64,000 bases of DNA from Clostridium sp. K4410.MGS-306 (GCA_000980375.1 LARD01000005.1:186001-250000); one strand, 5' to 3'. Counted from the stretch's first letter, positions 51,993 to 60,492 are shown. Translations and numbers: made by a program. The notes: generated by a model not told the origin, from the letters alone.

Positions 51993-54122
51993 TTATACAG
52001 ACGCTTTTTCTTCGTCAGAAACACCTTTAACAGTAAGGTTTACTCTGCCTTTGTCGTCAATTTTGATAACTTTAACAACAACTTCATCACCAACGTTTAA
52101 GTGCGGTTCTATTGTTTCAATTCTCTCGTTGCAAACTTGAGAAATGTGAACCATACCGTCTTTGCCGGGTGCAAGCTCTACAAATGCGCCGATTGGAATG
52201 ATTCTAACAACTTTTCCTTTTTTAACCATACCAACTTCAGGTTTAAAAGTAATTGCATCAATCATTCTGATAGCAATATCAGTACCTTCTTTGTCGTTGC
52301 TTGTGATTGTAACAGTACCGTCATCCTGGATATCAATTTCCGCACCTGAACATTCGATGATGTGTCTGATGTTTTTGCCGCCAGGTCCGATTACAGCGCC
52401 GATATCTTCGTTAGCAATCTTCATTGTGTGGATTCTTGGTGCGTATGGTGACATTTCTTTAGCCGGTTCAGTGATTACTTCTCTCATTTTGCCGAGGATG
52501 TGTAATCTGCCTTCTTTAGCCTGTTCTAAAGCTCTTCTTAATGTGTCGTTTGAAATGCCTTTTGCTTTCATATCCATTTGAAGTGCTGTGATACCTGTGT
52601 CGTTACCTGTAACTTTAAAGTCCATATCGCCTAAGAAGTCTTCAATACCTTGGATATCTGTTAATACGATATCTTCGCCGCCTTCTTTGATAAGACCCAT
52701 TGCAACGCCGCCAATCATACATTTAACAGGAACACCTGCGTTCATCAATGCCATTGATGTTGCACAAGTTGAGCCCATTGATGTAGAACCGTTTGATTCC
52801 AATACATCTGATGTAACTCTGATTGTGTAGCCGAATTCATCTTGAGAAGGAAGTGCAGGAACGTTAGCTCTTTCAGCCAGGTGTCCGTGACCAACTTCAC
52901 GTCTGCCGGGACCTCTTAATGGTTTAACTTCACCAACCGAGAATCCTGGGAAGATGTATTTGTGCATAAATGTTCTTTTTGTTTCAGGGTCAACACCGTC
53001 AAGCTCTTGAGCCATTCCGGGGCCGGCAAGAGTTGCTACTGACATAATTTGAGTTTGGCCTCTTGTGAACACTGCAGAACCGTGTGCTCTTGGTACAACA
53101 CCTACTTCGCACCAGATAGGACGAACTTCGTTGTATTTTCTTCCATCAGCTCTTACGCCTTCTTCTTTAATCATTTTTCTCATGATTTTCTTTTCAAGAG
53201 CTTTGAATTCTTCTGCAACAAAGTCAATTCCTGTTTCAGCCATCATGATTTTAGCTTCGTGGTCGTCACCGTATGAATCAAACTCTGCTTTAACCATTTT
53301 TTTAGCTTCATCAAGTTTAGCTTTTCTGCCTTCTCTGTCAAAGTCATGATAAGCTTCTGTAACTTTGTCATATGCAATATCATTGATGATTTTTGCAATA
53401 GCTGTTGTGTCGTAAGGGTTAACAAATTCAGGTTTGTTAATGCCGCATTCTCTTGCAAATTGCTCTTGAAGTTCGCATTGTCTTGCAATTTCTTTTTGAG
53501 CAAATTCAACAGCGTTCATAATATCTTCTTCTGTAACGAATTTTGCGCCTGCTTCAACCATGATTACAGAATCGTGAGTACCTGCTACAACGATATCAAT
53601 ATCAGATTTTGCAGCGTCAGCATAAGACGGGTTAGCAACAAATTGTCCGTCAATTCTGCCTACTCTTACAGCACCGATAGGGCCTTCAAAAGGAGCTTCT
53701 GTCAACATCAAAGCTGCTGAAGAGCCTAACATAGCCAATGTATCAGGCTGGCATTCGTGGTCTAAGCTTACTAATTGTGAAACGATTTGAACGTCGTTTC
53801 TGTATCCTTTAGGGAACAAAGGTCTGATTGGTCTGTCGATTAATCTTGAAATCAAGATTGCTTTATCAGAAGCTTTACCTTCGCTTCTGTTGTATCCGCC
53901 GGGGATTCTGCCCACAGCTGACATTCTTTCTTCGTAATCAATTAATAACGGGAAGAAATCTATCCCAACTCTCGGTTCAGGGCTTACAACAGCATGAACC
54001 AATAACATTGTGTCGCCGCAGCGTACAACTACCGAACCACTCGCTGATTTGGCATACTTCCCTGTTTCAATGGTAACTACTTTGTCACCTACAGGAATTT
54101 CGATTTTTTTAACATCTACCAT
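51993..54122 (-). CDS. pnp: Polyribonucleotide nucleotidyltransferase (PNPase)
   Basis: Phosphate-dependent 3'-to-5' exoribonuclease and RNA-tailing enzyme. It is 709 residues: two RNase PH-like domains with VVRCGDTMLLVHA and RRPI-type signature IDRPIRPLFP in the first, and SDVLESNGSTSM in the second. A KH domain (IGAVIGPGGKNIRHI) and an S1 domain (GAFVELAPGKDGMVHISQV) close it. An AAGGAAAAAG box precedes the ATG. Confidence 0.97.
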   Translation of the reverse strand: MVDVKKIEIPVGDKVVTIETGKYAKSASGSVVVRCGDTMLLVHAVVSPEPRVGIDFFPLLIDYEERMSAVGRIPGGYNRSEGKASDKAILISRLIDRPIRPLFPKGYRNDVQIVSQLVSLDHECQPDTLAMLGSSAALMLTEAPFEGPIGAVRVGRIDGQFVANPSYADAAKSDIDIVVAGTHDSVIMVEAGAKFVTEEDIMNAVEFAQKEIARQCELQEQFARECGINKPEFVNPYDTTAIAKIINDIAYDKVTEAYHDFDREGRKAKLDEAKKMVKAEFDSYGDDHEAKIMMAETGIDFVAEEFKALEKKIMRKMIKEEGVRADGRKYNEVRPIWCEVGVVPRAHGSAVFTRGQTQIMSVATLAGPGMAQELDGVDPETKRTFMHKYIFPGFSVGEVKPLRGPGRREVGHGHLAERANVPALPSQDEFGYTIRVTSDVLESNGSTSMGSTCATSMALMNAGVPVKCMIGGVAMGLIKEGGEDIVLTDIQGIEDFLGDMDFKVTGNDTGITALQMDMKAKGISNDTLRRALEQAKEGRLHILGKMREVITEPAKEMSPYAPRIHTMKIANEDIGAVIGPGGKNIRHIIECSGAEIDIQDDGTVTITSNDKEGTDIAIRMIDAITFKPEVGMVKKGKVVRIIPIGAFVELAPGKDGMVHISQVCNERIETIEPHLNVGDEVVVKVIKIDDKGRVNLTVKGVSDEEKASV

Positions 54123-54310
54123 GTTTTCTTTTTCCTTTTTTCTTTTTCTACTTTTGCACTTTTACTGTGTTCCTTTAAAGTATATCGTAAACATTAACTT
54201 CATTCAATTTTTTAATAAAATTAAGTATTGTAAATTAATGTTTTATTTATTTAAGTTTTTCTTTAAAAATGCCGTTAATATGATTGTTGCAGTAAGATAG
54301 GATGCGTTAA

Positions 54311-54607
54311 ATGAGTATTGAGCCTTTAAATTTTTCAAATAACAAATATGAATTGACTGGAAATGAGCAAAATACCGTTACTCAAAAGAAAGATACGATA
54401 AATAACGTCATGAACCCCGACAATAGAATTGTTGAAGATGAATCCTACAAAACAAATAGCGAAGCAGATAAAGAAAAAACAAAATCTGATGAAGGAGAAA
54501 AACTTTCTTTTAAAGACCGCTGGCAAAATTTTAAAGGCAAACTACACAAAATACTGCATAAAGAAAAAAAACAACCAAAAGACAAACCTCATATTGCTGA
54601 AAAATAA
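54311..54607 (+). CDS. Small charged protein of unknown function
   Basis: A 98-residue hydrophilic, Lys/Glu/Asn-rich protein, probably disordered in the first half. A helical basic C-terminus contains FKDRWQNFKGKLHKIL. There is no signal peptide or membrane segment. TAGGATG lies eight bases before the ATG. A terminator follows 30 bases later, which supports a real transcribed gene. Family unknown. Confidence 0.6.
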   Translation: MSIEPLNFSNNKYELTGNEQNTVTQKKDTINNVMNPDNRIVEDESYKTNSEADKEKTKSDEGEKLSFKDRWQNFKGKLHKILHKEKKQPKDKPHIAEK

Positions 54608-54631
54608 CTCGTATAACACTACCGAATTATA

Positions 54632-54665
54632 AAAAAAAGCGGACTGAGAACAGCCCGCTTTTTTT
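54632..54665. terminator. Bidirectional terminator between a small gene and rpmA
   Basis: GCGGACTG (54640-54647) pairs with CAGCCCGC (54652-54659) with one mismatch, loop AGAA. An A-run lies to the left and a T-run to the right. Confidence 0.85.
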
Positions 54666-54677
54666 ATTGTTTTAATC

Positions 54678-54932
54678 TTATACAGCGTAAACGCTAACTT
54701 GTTTTCTGTCTCTTCTGTGGGGTTCGAATTGAACTTTACCATCGATGAGAGCAAACAATGTGTCATCTTTACCGATACCAACATTGTTGCCGGGGTGGAA
54801 TTTAGTGCCTCTTTGACGAACAATAATATTGCCGGCAAGAACCTGTTCACCGCCGAATTTTTTAACGCCTAATCGCTTACTTTCGCTGTCGCGTCCGTTT
54901 TTGGATGAGCCAACGCCCTTCTTATGTGCCAT
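54678..54932 (-). CDS. rpmA: 50S ribosomal protein L27
   Basis: An 84-residue protein whose N-terminus reaches the peptidyl-transferase centre. It starts [19 protein letters not shown], the direct form without the cleavable extension seen in Firmicutes. [21 protein letters not shown] is typical. AAGGAGAAAT precedes the ATG. It follows rplU by 30 bases. Confidence 0.97.
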   Translation of the reverse strand: MAHKKGVGSSKNGRDSESKRLGVKKFGGEQVLAGNIIVRQRGTKFHPGNNVGIGKDDTLFALIDGKVQFEPHRRDRKQVSVYAV

Positions 54933-54962
54933 TTTTATTTCTCCTTGTAATTGTTGTTATAT

Positions 54963-55325
54963 TTATGCTTCTTCTGTTATTGTTTCAGCTTCTGCTGCTT
55001 TTGTTTTAGCTGCAGTTGTTCTGATTTTTGTAACCATTACTCTTGTAAAGAACTGTCTGTGGCCTTGTTTTTTTCTATAGCCTTTTTTAGCTCTTTGTTT
55101 GAATACAATTACTTTTTTATCTTTGTCATGTTTAACAATTTTACCTTCAACAGAAGCTTTGTCTACGTAAGGAGCACCAACTTTAGACTTAGCACCGTTT
55201 ACGAGCATAACAACTTTGTCGAATACAACTTTGTCATTTTCTTCGCCGTCTACGAGTTCGATATCAACGTAGCGACCTTCTTCTAATTTGTACTGTTTTC
55301 CGCCTGTTTCAACTATTGCGTACAT
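54963..55325 (-). CDS. rplU: 50S ribosomal protein L21
   Basis: A 120-residue ribosomal protein with [17 protein letters not shown] at the start and [19 protein letters not shown] basic segment at about 80-92. A tail of about 15 Ala/Thr/Glu-rich residues extends beyond the usual end. AAGGAAAT lies before the ATG. A separate promoter and a structured leader precede it. Confidence 0.96.
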   Translation of the reverse strand: MYAIVETGGKQYKLEEGRYVDIELVDGEENDKVVFDKVVMLVNGAKSKVGAPYVDKASVEGKIVKHDKDKKVIVFKQRAKKGYRKKQGHRQFFTRVMVTKIRTTAAKTKAAEAETITEEA

Positions 55326-55344
55326 TTGTATTTCCTTTCATTTC

Positions 55345-55381
55345 GGGAGTCGTAGCCTGAGCATTTAATGACGACTTACCC
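55345..55381 (-). promoter_or_regulatory. Hairpin in the rplU leader
   Basis: AGTCGT (55348-55353) pairs with ACGACT (55371-55376) and GGG (55345-55347) with CCC (55379-55381) across a two-base bulge. It sits about 20 bases before the rplU start codon, near its RBS. It may be an autoregulatory leader of the L21 type; the match to a named leader family is untested. Confidence 0.4.
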
Positions 55382-55401
55382 ATCTAACATTCGTATTGAT
55401 A

Positions 55402-55430
55402 AGTTTATCAACTACATAACTAACTGTCAA
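55402..55430 (-). promoter_or_regulatory. Promoter of rplU-rpmA, with a dyad over the -10 box
   Basis: Minus-strand TTGACA (55425-55430), perfect, a 17-base spacer and TAAACT (55402-55407). A perfect 7-base dyad, TTGATAA (55396-55402) and TTATCAA (55405-55411), covers the -10 box. The predicted leader is about 70 bases. Confidence 0.5.
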
Positions 55431-55471
55431 CACTGGATATATAAGCAAATTAACAAATTTAAATAATAAAA

Positions 55472-55493
55472 ACCCGACAATCATTAGTCGGGT
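55472..55493 (-). terminator. Terminator of the TPR-radical SAM operon, with a competing upstream arm
   Basis: In minus RNA ACCCGAC (55487-55493) pairs with GTCGGGT (55472-55478), followed by a U-run. An upstream GTCGGGTAA (55564-55572) is perfectly complementary to the same 5' arm (55487-55495), so two folds exclude each other. Two more GGGTA/TACCC copies lie between. Confidence 0.7.
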
Positions 55494-55583
55494 AAAATAG
55501 CTGGATCGTGTCTGGGTAATTAAATGTTAATATTTATACTACCCGTTGATTTTTAGTTGTATATTACCCGACTGTCTTATATT

Positions 55584-57026
55584 TTATTCTTTTATATTCT
55601 TTTTTGTAATAACAAAGTTTTCTACCAAATTTGCAAGAGCAGGAGTTGGGGTATCTTTGCCATTTATATTGAGCTGAATTTCTGTTTTTAAAAACCTTGC
55701 GTAGTCCATGTTATAGACTCTTCCATCTGTGTCTATATATCTTTGCATAATCAAAGGAGCTCTTCGTGCATTTTCTTTGTAATAATTTATTACTTGCGGT
55801 GTAATTTTTGCATGGTCTTGCAATCTTGTTGTTTTAATATTGTGATCTTTTATGAACTGTGCCATACGGCCTGATGAGTTTAGTCCTGTATCTATTACAG
55901 ACAGTTTATTTTCAAAAATATTATAAAACTTATTCAGATCTTCTTTGCTTTTAATGACTTTTTGTTCTCCTGCCAGGTCTTTTGTATACATATCTTTTAG
56001 TTTTTTCAAGACTTCCTGGCATAGTAAAATCAAATCATTTGCATTAAAGTTTTTTGTGCTTTTTTCTGACGGATGAAATGCCCTTAAGAGAACTGAAAAC
56101 TTGGGGCTTTGTGCAATCGGTGTAAAAGTAAAAAGAGTGTTTGCCATATCTGAAACAAAACGTTCTCTTAATCGTAATGCTTTTTCTTTATCACCTTTTT
56201 CCATTGCTTTTACGGATGAAATATAGCTCTGATTAAAGACATTGAAAGAGACATTAAAAGCGTTAAGCTTTTCCATATTTTGGCTTTGGGCAAAGTGCTT
56301 TGCATATTTTTCGGCCCTTTGCTGTAATTTTGTATTATTTTTGTACCATCCAGATGTGTCGAAGGCAGTCTTTCTTCCTAGAGAATCAAATAATTCTGTT
56401 GATAAATCAATAAAGTCAAATTCCCTGCCTTTTTTATTTTTTAAAGCTATATCCATGCAATCAGCGTCATAAAAAAGCTCTGTTGTCCTGTATATTATTT
56501 GATCTTTTACGTAGGGAAGATTTTCACCATAGATATCTATGTTGTGGAGCCTTTTTCTCAAGGTTTTGAATCCGTCTGTAATTGAATGAAAGTCTTCATA
56601 AGTCATTTCTCTTTTAGATGGTTTTGCATCAGCATAGCAATAGCCGCACATTTTTTTGCAGCCTCGTTTAACAGCTATTACATGCAAATTTTCACACAGG
56701 TATTGGATTTCTTTTATACTCAAATCCTTAAAAACCTTTATGTTGTATTGAATTCCTTCAAGCGGTTCTAGGTTGCATTCTCTAAATGTGAATTTGTCTT
56801 TTCCCCATTCGTGGTCAATAAAGTCTTTTAATTTATCAGCATATTTTTGCGCTTTTCTATATGTTAAGTAACCCGCTATTTTTTGAGCAGGATTAAAACC
56901 CTTAAAACTTACACCGGATACTGGTTTTGTCGTGCAAAGCGCTGTGGTTGAATATCCAAAGTTGTTATTTCTTTGATAATTTTCGGGTTTGGTATATGTA
57001 TTGTTTTTTATAGATGATATTTTCAT
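55584..57026 (-). CDS. Radical SAM-like protein of unknown function
   Basis: A 480-residue protein. The motif C-x3-C-x2-C (Cys123, Cys127, Cys130; CKKMCGYC) is the 4Fe-4S site of radical SAM enzymes. A region with DIYGENLP and DFIDLSTELFD follows as possible core strands. The N-terminus is Asn-rich and contains GVSFKGFNPAQK (about 38-49). The C-terminal half is helical and unfamiliar, with no second cluster motif. Substrate unknown. It follows a TPR gene by 38 bases, so the two are probably co-transcribed. No peptide substrate is obvious nearby. Confidence 0.75.
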   Translation of the reverse strand: MKISSIKNNTYTKPENYQRNNNFGYSTTALCTTKPVSGVSFKGFNPAQKIAGYLTYRKAQKYADKLKDFIDHEWGKDKFTFRECNLEPLEGIQYNIKVFKDLSIKEIQYLCENLHVIAVKRGCKKMCGYCYADAKPSKREMTYEDFHSITDGFKTLRKRLHNIDIYGENLPYVKDQIIYRTTELFYDADCMDIALKNKKGREFDFIDLSTELFDSLGRKTAFDTSGWYKNNTKLQQRAEKYAKHFAQSQNMEKLNAFNVSFNVFNQSYISSVKAMEKGDKEKALRLRERFVSDMANTLFTFTPIAQSPKFSVLLRAFHPSEKSTKNFNANDLILLCQEVLKKLKDMYTKDLAGEQKVIKSKEDLNKFYNIFENKLSVIDTGLNSSGRMAQFIKDHNIKTTRLQDHAKITPQVINYYKENARRAPLIMQRYIDTDGRVYNMDYARFLKTEIQLNINGKDTPTPALANLVENFVITKKNIKE

Positions 57027-57064
57027 ACCCGCTTTAAAGCATGTAAAAAAATATTTTTGCTAAA

Positions 57065-57769
57065 CTATTGCGTCATCAGCTTGTTATACATATCCAGTGC
57101 TTCTTGCGCCTTTTTAGGCTTTTTCAGCATTTTGTATGTATAAGCTAAATTGTAATAAAATGCGGGTTCTTCAGGGTTTGCTTTTATTGCAAGACCAAAT
57201 TCATATCTTGCATTGTACCAGCTTTTTTTCTTTAAATAGCAGCATCCCTTGTTGTAATATGCGTATGCATAATCTTTTTTTATTCTTAAAACTTTTCTGT
57301 ATTCATTCAGCGCCATGTTGATTTTGTTGTCTGAAAAGTAAATATTTCCAAGATTGTAATGTGCTTTATAGTTTTTATCGTCAGCCTGAATAGCTTTTTT
57401 TAAGAAAAATACAGCATCAATTTCTTTGTTGTTGTCCTGAGCAATGTTTGCAAGAAAAAGCCAGTCATCAGAGATTTTTTCGGTGTCAGGTATTTTGCTG
57501 AAAAGCTCAAGGCTCTCATTTAGCTTGTTTGAGTTGTACAAAAATTTTGCCTGTTCTCGCAAATCATTTGCAGCATTTTTCTGTGCTTCGTTAGGTTTTG
57601 TTTTTTCTATTGCTTGGGGAAGTGGTGTTTTCTCCGGTATATCGTTAATTTGTTTTTTTATTTCCTGCGGTTTTGCGGCATCTTTAGCTGATGTTGGCAC
57701 AGGTGCTGCCAGAGCGGGGATATTGCCTGCCAGAATAAATATCATCAATAATTTTAATATATTTTTCAT
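57065..57769 (-). CDS. Exported TPR-repeat protein
   Basis: A 234-residue protein. From the ATG at 57769 it has a signal peptide (MKNILKLLMIFILAG, cleavage near ALAA at about 21). A Pro/Lys/Glu-rich linker and four to five tetratricopeptide repeats follow (about 75-234), such as YKAHYNLGNIYFSDNKI and YAYYNKGCCYLKKKSW. An upstream ATG at 57787 lies inside the predicted promoter and is unlikely. The protein would act outside the cytoplasm as a scaffold. The radical-SAM gene follows. Confidence 0.82.
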   Translation of the reverse strand: MKNILKLLMIFILAGNIPALAAPVPTSAKDAAKPQEIKKQINDIPEKTPLPQAIEKTKPNEAQKNAANDLREQAKFLYNSNKLNESLELFSKIPDTEKISDDWLFLANIAQDNNKEIDAVFFLKKAIQADDKNYKAHYNLGNIYFSDNKINMALNEYRKVLRIKKDYAYAYYNKGCCYLKKKSWYNARYEFGLAIKANPEEPAFYYNLAYTYKMLKKPKKAQEALDMYNKLMTQ

Positions 57770-57775
57770 ACCAAG

Positions 57776-57804
57776 ATTATAATTCAATGCTTTGCTTTTA
57801 ACAA
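57776..57804 (-). promoter_or_regulatory. Promoter of the TPR-radical SAM operon, leaderless arrangement
   Basis: Minus-strand TTGTTA (57799-57804), a 17-base spacer and a perfect TATAAT (57776-57781), then exactly six bases (57770-57775) to the ATG at 57767-57769. No ribosome binding site is present. Confidence 0.65.
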
Positions 57805-57809
57805 ATTAG

Positions 57810-57827
57810 GATGTAAACAAATATTAC
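57810..57827 (-). promoter_or_regulatory. HLR1-like element just upstream of a -35 box
   Basis: Reads GATGTAAACAAATATTAC on the plus strand, 15 of 18 identical to the element at 38407-38424. The left half-site matches the HLR1 consensus at 7 of 8 positions and the right at 6 of 8. It ends five bases upstream of the -35 box of the leaderless promoter, the position for an activator. Confidence 0.4.
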
Positions 57828-57911
57828 AATTTTTTTTGACTTTGGGATTTTTACAATTAAATTGTTTTTATAAATATACAGGTTTTAGTTTACGAAAATA
57901 AGAAGAGTATT

Positions 57912-58082
57912 ATGAGCAAAGAAAAAAGTAATGAATTAAAAATTGTTGTTGAATCAAATTTTACACTGTTTGATTTAAGAATCAGAGCTTCTCAAATCAA
58001 AAACGGTTATTTGCTTCGCAATAGTTTAAGCACACTGGCTGATTTTGTAGAATCGTCTAAATTGCAATTTAAAAGCGTTTGA
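57912..58082 (+). CDS. 56-residue protein of unknown function
   Basis: Frame from ATG 57912 to TGA 58082 with an AAGAAGAG box six bases upstream. It is mixed alpha/beta: a KIVVESNFTLFDLRIRA strand region, then a helix. It has no cysteine and no membrane segment. It is transcribed away from the TPR gene; a perfect dyad ACAATT-A-AATTGT (57853-57865) lies upstream. Family unknown, and too short for firm judgement. Confidence 0.5.
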   Translation: MSKEKSNELKIVVESNFTLFDLRIRASQIKNGYLLRNSLSTLADFVESSKLQFKSV

Positions 58083-58088
58083 CGGAGT

Positions 58089-59336
58089 TTATTTAGAAAA
58101 ATAGAATCCGTCTTTTTTCATTCTGTCAATAACTTCGTACAGTTGTTCATCTGTTGCTACGGCAGATAAACGGAACCAGCCTTCGCCGTTAGCACCGAAT
58201 CCGTTGCCCGGAACAACAACTATTCCTGATGTTTTTAACAGATCATCTGTAAATTCTTTTGATGTTTTATATCTTGGCGGAATAGGCAGCCATATGTAGA
58301 AAGTAGCTTTTGGTATGTCATTCTCTTCAATTTTCCAGCCGAGTTCTCTGAATCCGTTGATAACAATCTGCTGTTTTTTCTTAAAGCTTTTGTTTGCTTG
58401 TTCAATGTATTCATCGCCTTCTTTGGAGTTGAGAACAGCTGTTGCACATTTTTGCAATGCTTTAAAAAGACCTGTGTCAATAGTTGACTTTAATCGGCCG
58501 AAGGTGCCTACAGCTTCTTTATTTCCGCAAATCCATCCGAGCCTAAAACCTGTCATTGAATATGGTTTTGAAAAACTGTAAAACTCTACTGCAACATCTT
58601 TTGCACCTTCTATTTCAAAAATGCTGTGCGGCTTTGCTTGTTCTTCAAAATAGATATCACAGTAGGCTGCATCGCTCATAAGCCAGATCTGTTTTTCTTT
58701 GCAAAAATCCACTACTTGTTTTAAATAATCTTTTGTACAAGTTGCACCAAGAGGATTTGACGGATAATTAATCATCATTGCTTTAACTTTAGACGGGTTT
58801 AGGCCGTCTTTTATCAAGTTTTCCCAGATTTTGTTCATATCAGGCATGTAGTTGTTTTCTTTATTTAAAGAAATAGGATAACTTATACCTCCATTTGTCT
58901 TTATCATTTGAGAATAAGACGCATATCCCGGGTCAGGAACCAGTATAATATCTTTGTCTTGTTCAATATTGGTCGGATTTATTAAAGCTCTTATAAAGTT
59001 TGCAATACCTTCTTTTGAACCTATAAGAGAGAAAATTTCTGTTTGCGGATCAAGCTCTACATTGAATCTGTTTTTCATCCTTTTGGCAATTGCTTCAAGG
59101 TAAAAATTTTCGCCTTTTGGAGAGGAATATGTATGTATCTGCGGAAATTTAAGTGCTTCTACGAGCTTGTCGTAAACAAATTGTGGGGGAGGTGCCACAG
59201 GTGCGCCCATTGCAAGTGCAATAGGTGCTCTTCCTTTTGCTTCCAGCTCCGGTGCCAGTCTTGCTGCTTCCTGTTTAATCCTGAACATAATATATGTCTC
59301 AATGGATTTCACATATTCATTAAAATGTTCTTTCAT
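58089..59336 (-). CDS. dapL: Class I/II PLP aminotransferase, DapL-like
   Basis: A 415-residue fold-type I aminotransferase. SFSKPYSMTGFRLGW carries the PLP lysine; YPSNPLGATC and SDAAYCDIYF are the cofactor and substrate regions, and FRLSAVAT the C-terminal arginine. It is closest to LL-diaminopimelate aminotransferases, used by cyanobacteria, plants and chlamydia, and to related alanine or aspartate transferases. With lysC in the window a lysine/peptidoglycan role is likely. It starts directly after folE2 without a clear SD. Confidence 0.8.
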   Translation of the reverse strand: MKEHFNEYVKSIETYIMFRIKQEAARLAPELEAKGRAPIALAMGAPVAPPPQFVYDKLVEALKFPQIHTYSSPKGENFYLEAIAKRMKNRFNVELDPQTEIFSLIGSKEGIANFIRALINPTNIEQDKDIILVPDPGYASYSQMIKTNGGISYPISLNKENNYMPDMNKIWENLIKDGLNPSKVKAMMINYPSNPLGATCTKDYLKQVVDFCKEKQIWLMSDAAYCDIYFEEQAKPHSIFEIEGAKDVAVEFYSFSKPYSMTGFRLGWICGNKEAVGTFGRLKSTIDTGLFKALQKCATAVLNSKEGDEYIEQANKSFKKKQQIVINGFRELGWKIEENDIPKATFYIWLPIPPRYKTSKEFTDDLLKTSGIVVVPGNGFGANGEGWFRLSAVATDEQLYEVIDRMKKDGFYFSK

Positions 59337-60146
59337 TTATTTTTTAGACTCCAATTGATATGCCCAGGCACTGTGGTTATGTATGCTTTCCAGTGATTCA
59401 ACTTCTGCCTCAAAGTAGTTGATTCTTTTGTCTTCTCTAAACATTAAAACAACGTCTCTTAAAACGTCTTCCACAAATTTGGGGTTGTCATATGCGTGTT
59501 CTGTCACATATTTTTCATCTTCTCTTTTCAACAGAGGATACACTTCGCAGGATGCCTTTTCTTCAATTTCTGATATCAAATCTTCCAGCCAGATATGTTC
59601 TGATTCATCGTAGCTTATTAATATTTTTATTAGCGCACGCTGATTATGAGCCGAATAATCAGATATTTCTTTAGAACAAGGACACAGTGTTGTAACAGGC
59701 ACTTTTGTTCCGAGAAAGAACTTGTATTCATCGTTATCAAGCTTGCCTTCAAAAACGCAGTCGTATGCCATTAATGATTTTTGCTTAGAAACAGGTGCTT
59801 CTTTTTCTATAAAATACTTGAATGAAAATTTAACCTGTGCACTATGCGCACCGAGCTTTTGTTGAATTGCTTCAAGGCAGCCTTTTATGTCTACTCCGAG
59901 AAGCTCTTTTTCTCTCCATTCGTTCAATATCTCCATAAAACGAGACATGTGCGTGCCTTTAAAGTTTGAATCCAACGAAGCACAAATTTGGGCAGTTGCA
60001 TAAACTACCTGATTTTCCTGTCCTTTTCTTTGGATAATTAACGGAACATCAACATTTTTTATTCCAACTTTTTGTATATCTATACCCCTGTTATCAATGA
60101 GGTTTTGAACATCCCGTAGGGGGACATCTTTTATGTGGCTTTTCAT
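59337..60146 (-). CDS. folE2: GTP cyclohydrolase IB
   Basis: Converts GTP to dihydroneopterin triphosphate, the first step to folate and to queuosine. At 269 residues it shows FKGTHMSRFMEIL near the start, the catalytic region TLCPCSKEISDYSAHNQRALIKI and VEDVLRDV at the end. FolE2 replaces the zinc-dependent FolE and works with other metals. It uses the same T-fold as QueF at 20149-21051. It sits in the hydF-RWYD-folE2-aminotransferase run. Confidence 0.95.
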   Translation of the reverse strand: MKSHIKDVPLRDVQNLIDNRGIDIQKVGIKNVDVPLIIQRKGQENQVVYATAQICASLDSNFKGTHMSRFMEILNEWREKELLGVDIKGCLEAIQQKLGAHSAQVKFSFKYFIEKEAPVSKQKSLMAYDCVFEGKLDNDEYKFFLGTKVPVTTLCPCSKEISDYSAHNQRALIKILISYDESEHIWLEDLISEIEEKASCEVYPLLKREDEKYVTEHAYDNPKFVEDVLRDVVLMFREDKRINYFEAEVESLESIHNHSAWAYQLESKK

Positions 60147-60159
60147 TTTTTTCCTGTTT

Positions 60160-60492
60160 TTATCTCAAGTCTTCTAAATTTTCCGAGGATTTTTGTTCCA
60201 ATGCCAGAAGCAGTTTTAATGCGGCAATTCTTTGTACTTTGGGCGGTGCAAGGCGCAGCATCTCAATGGCTTTCATCATAACAGGGTCATTATCGTACCA
60301 GCGGTTGCCTTTGCCTTGATATTTGGCAATTGTTTCATATAAGTGCTCAATTACATCAGCAGCAACCTGTTCTTGCAGTGTCAAGATATAATCGGCTGCT
60401 TCTGCTTTAGTTTCGTCTGTTTGAAGACGCAAAAGCTCAAGTGCTTCTTTTAATACAGGGTCTTTATCATACCAGCGTCTTGCTTCTGTCAT
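60160..60492 (-). CDS. Small protein with two RWYD repeats
   Basis: A 110-residue, helical, soluble protein. RWYDKDP at residues 6-12 and RWYDNDP at 64-70 each start a unit of about 40 residues ending in an Ala/Leu-rich helix (EALELLRLQ and KAIEMLRLA). It is a clear paralogue of the protein at 11387-11689, with repeats the same distance apart. It lies between hydF and folE2, 13 bases before the latter. I recognise no named family. Confidence 0.75.
   Translation of the reverse strand: MTEARRWYDKDPVLKEALELLRLQTDETKAEAADYILTLQEQVAADVIEHLYETIAKYQGKGNRWYDNDPVMMKAIEMLRLAPPKVQRIAALKLLLALEQKSSENLEDLR

Noticed and set aside
53049-53720. Plus-strand frames inside pnp
   Set aside because: They are antisense shadows of a strongly conserved gene, with no ribosome binding sites or family likeness.
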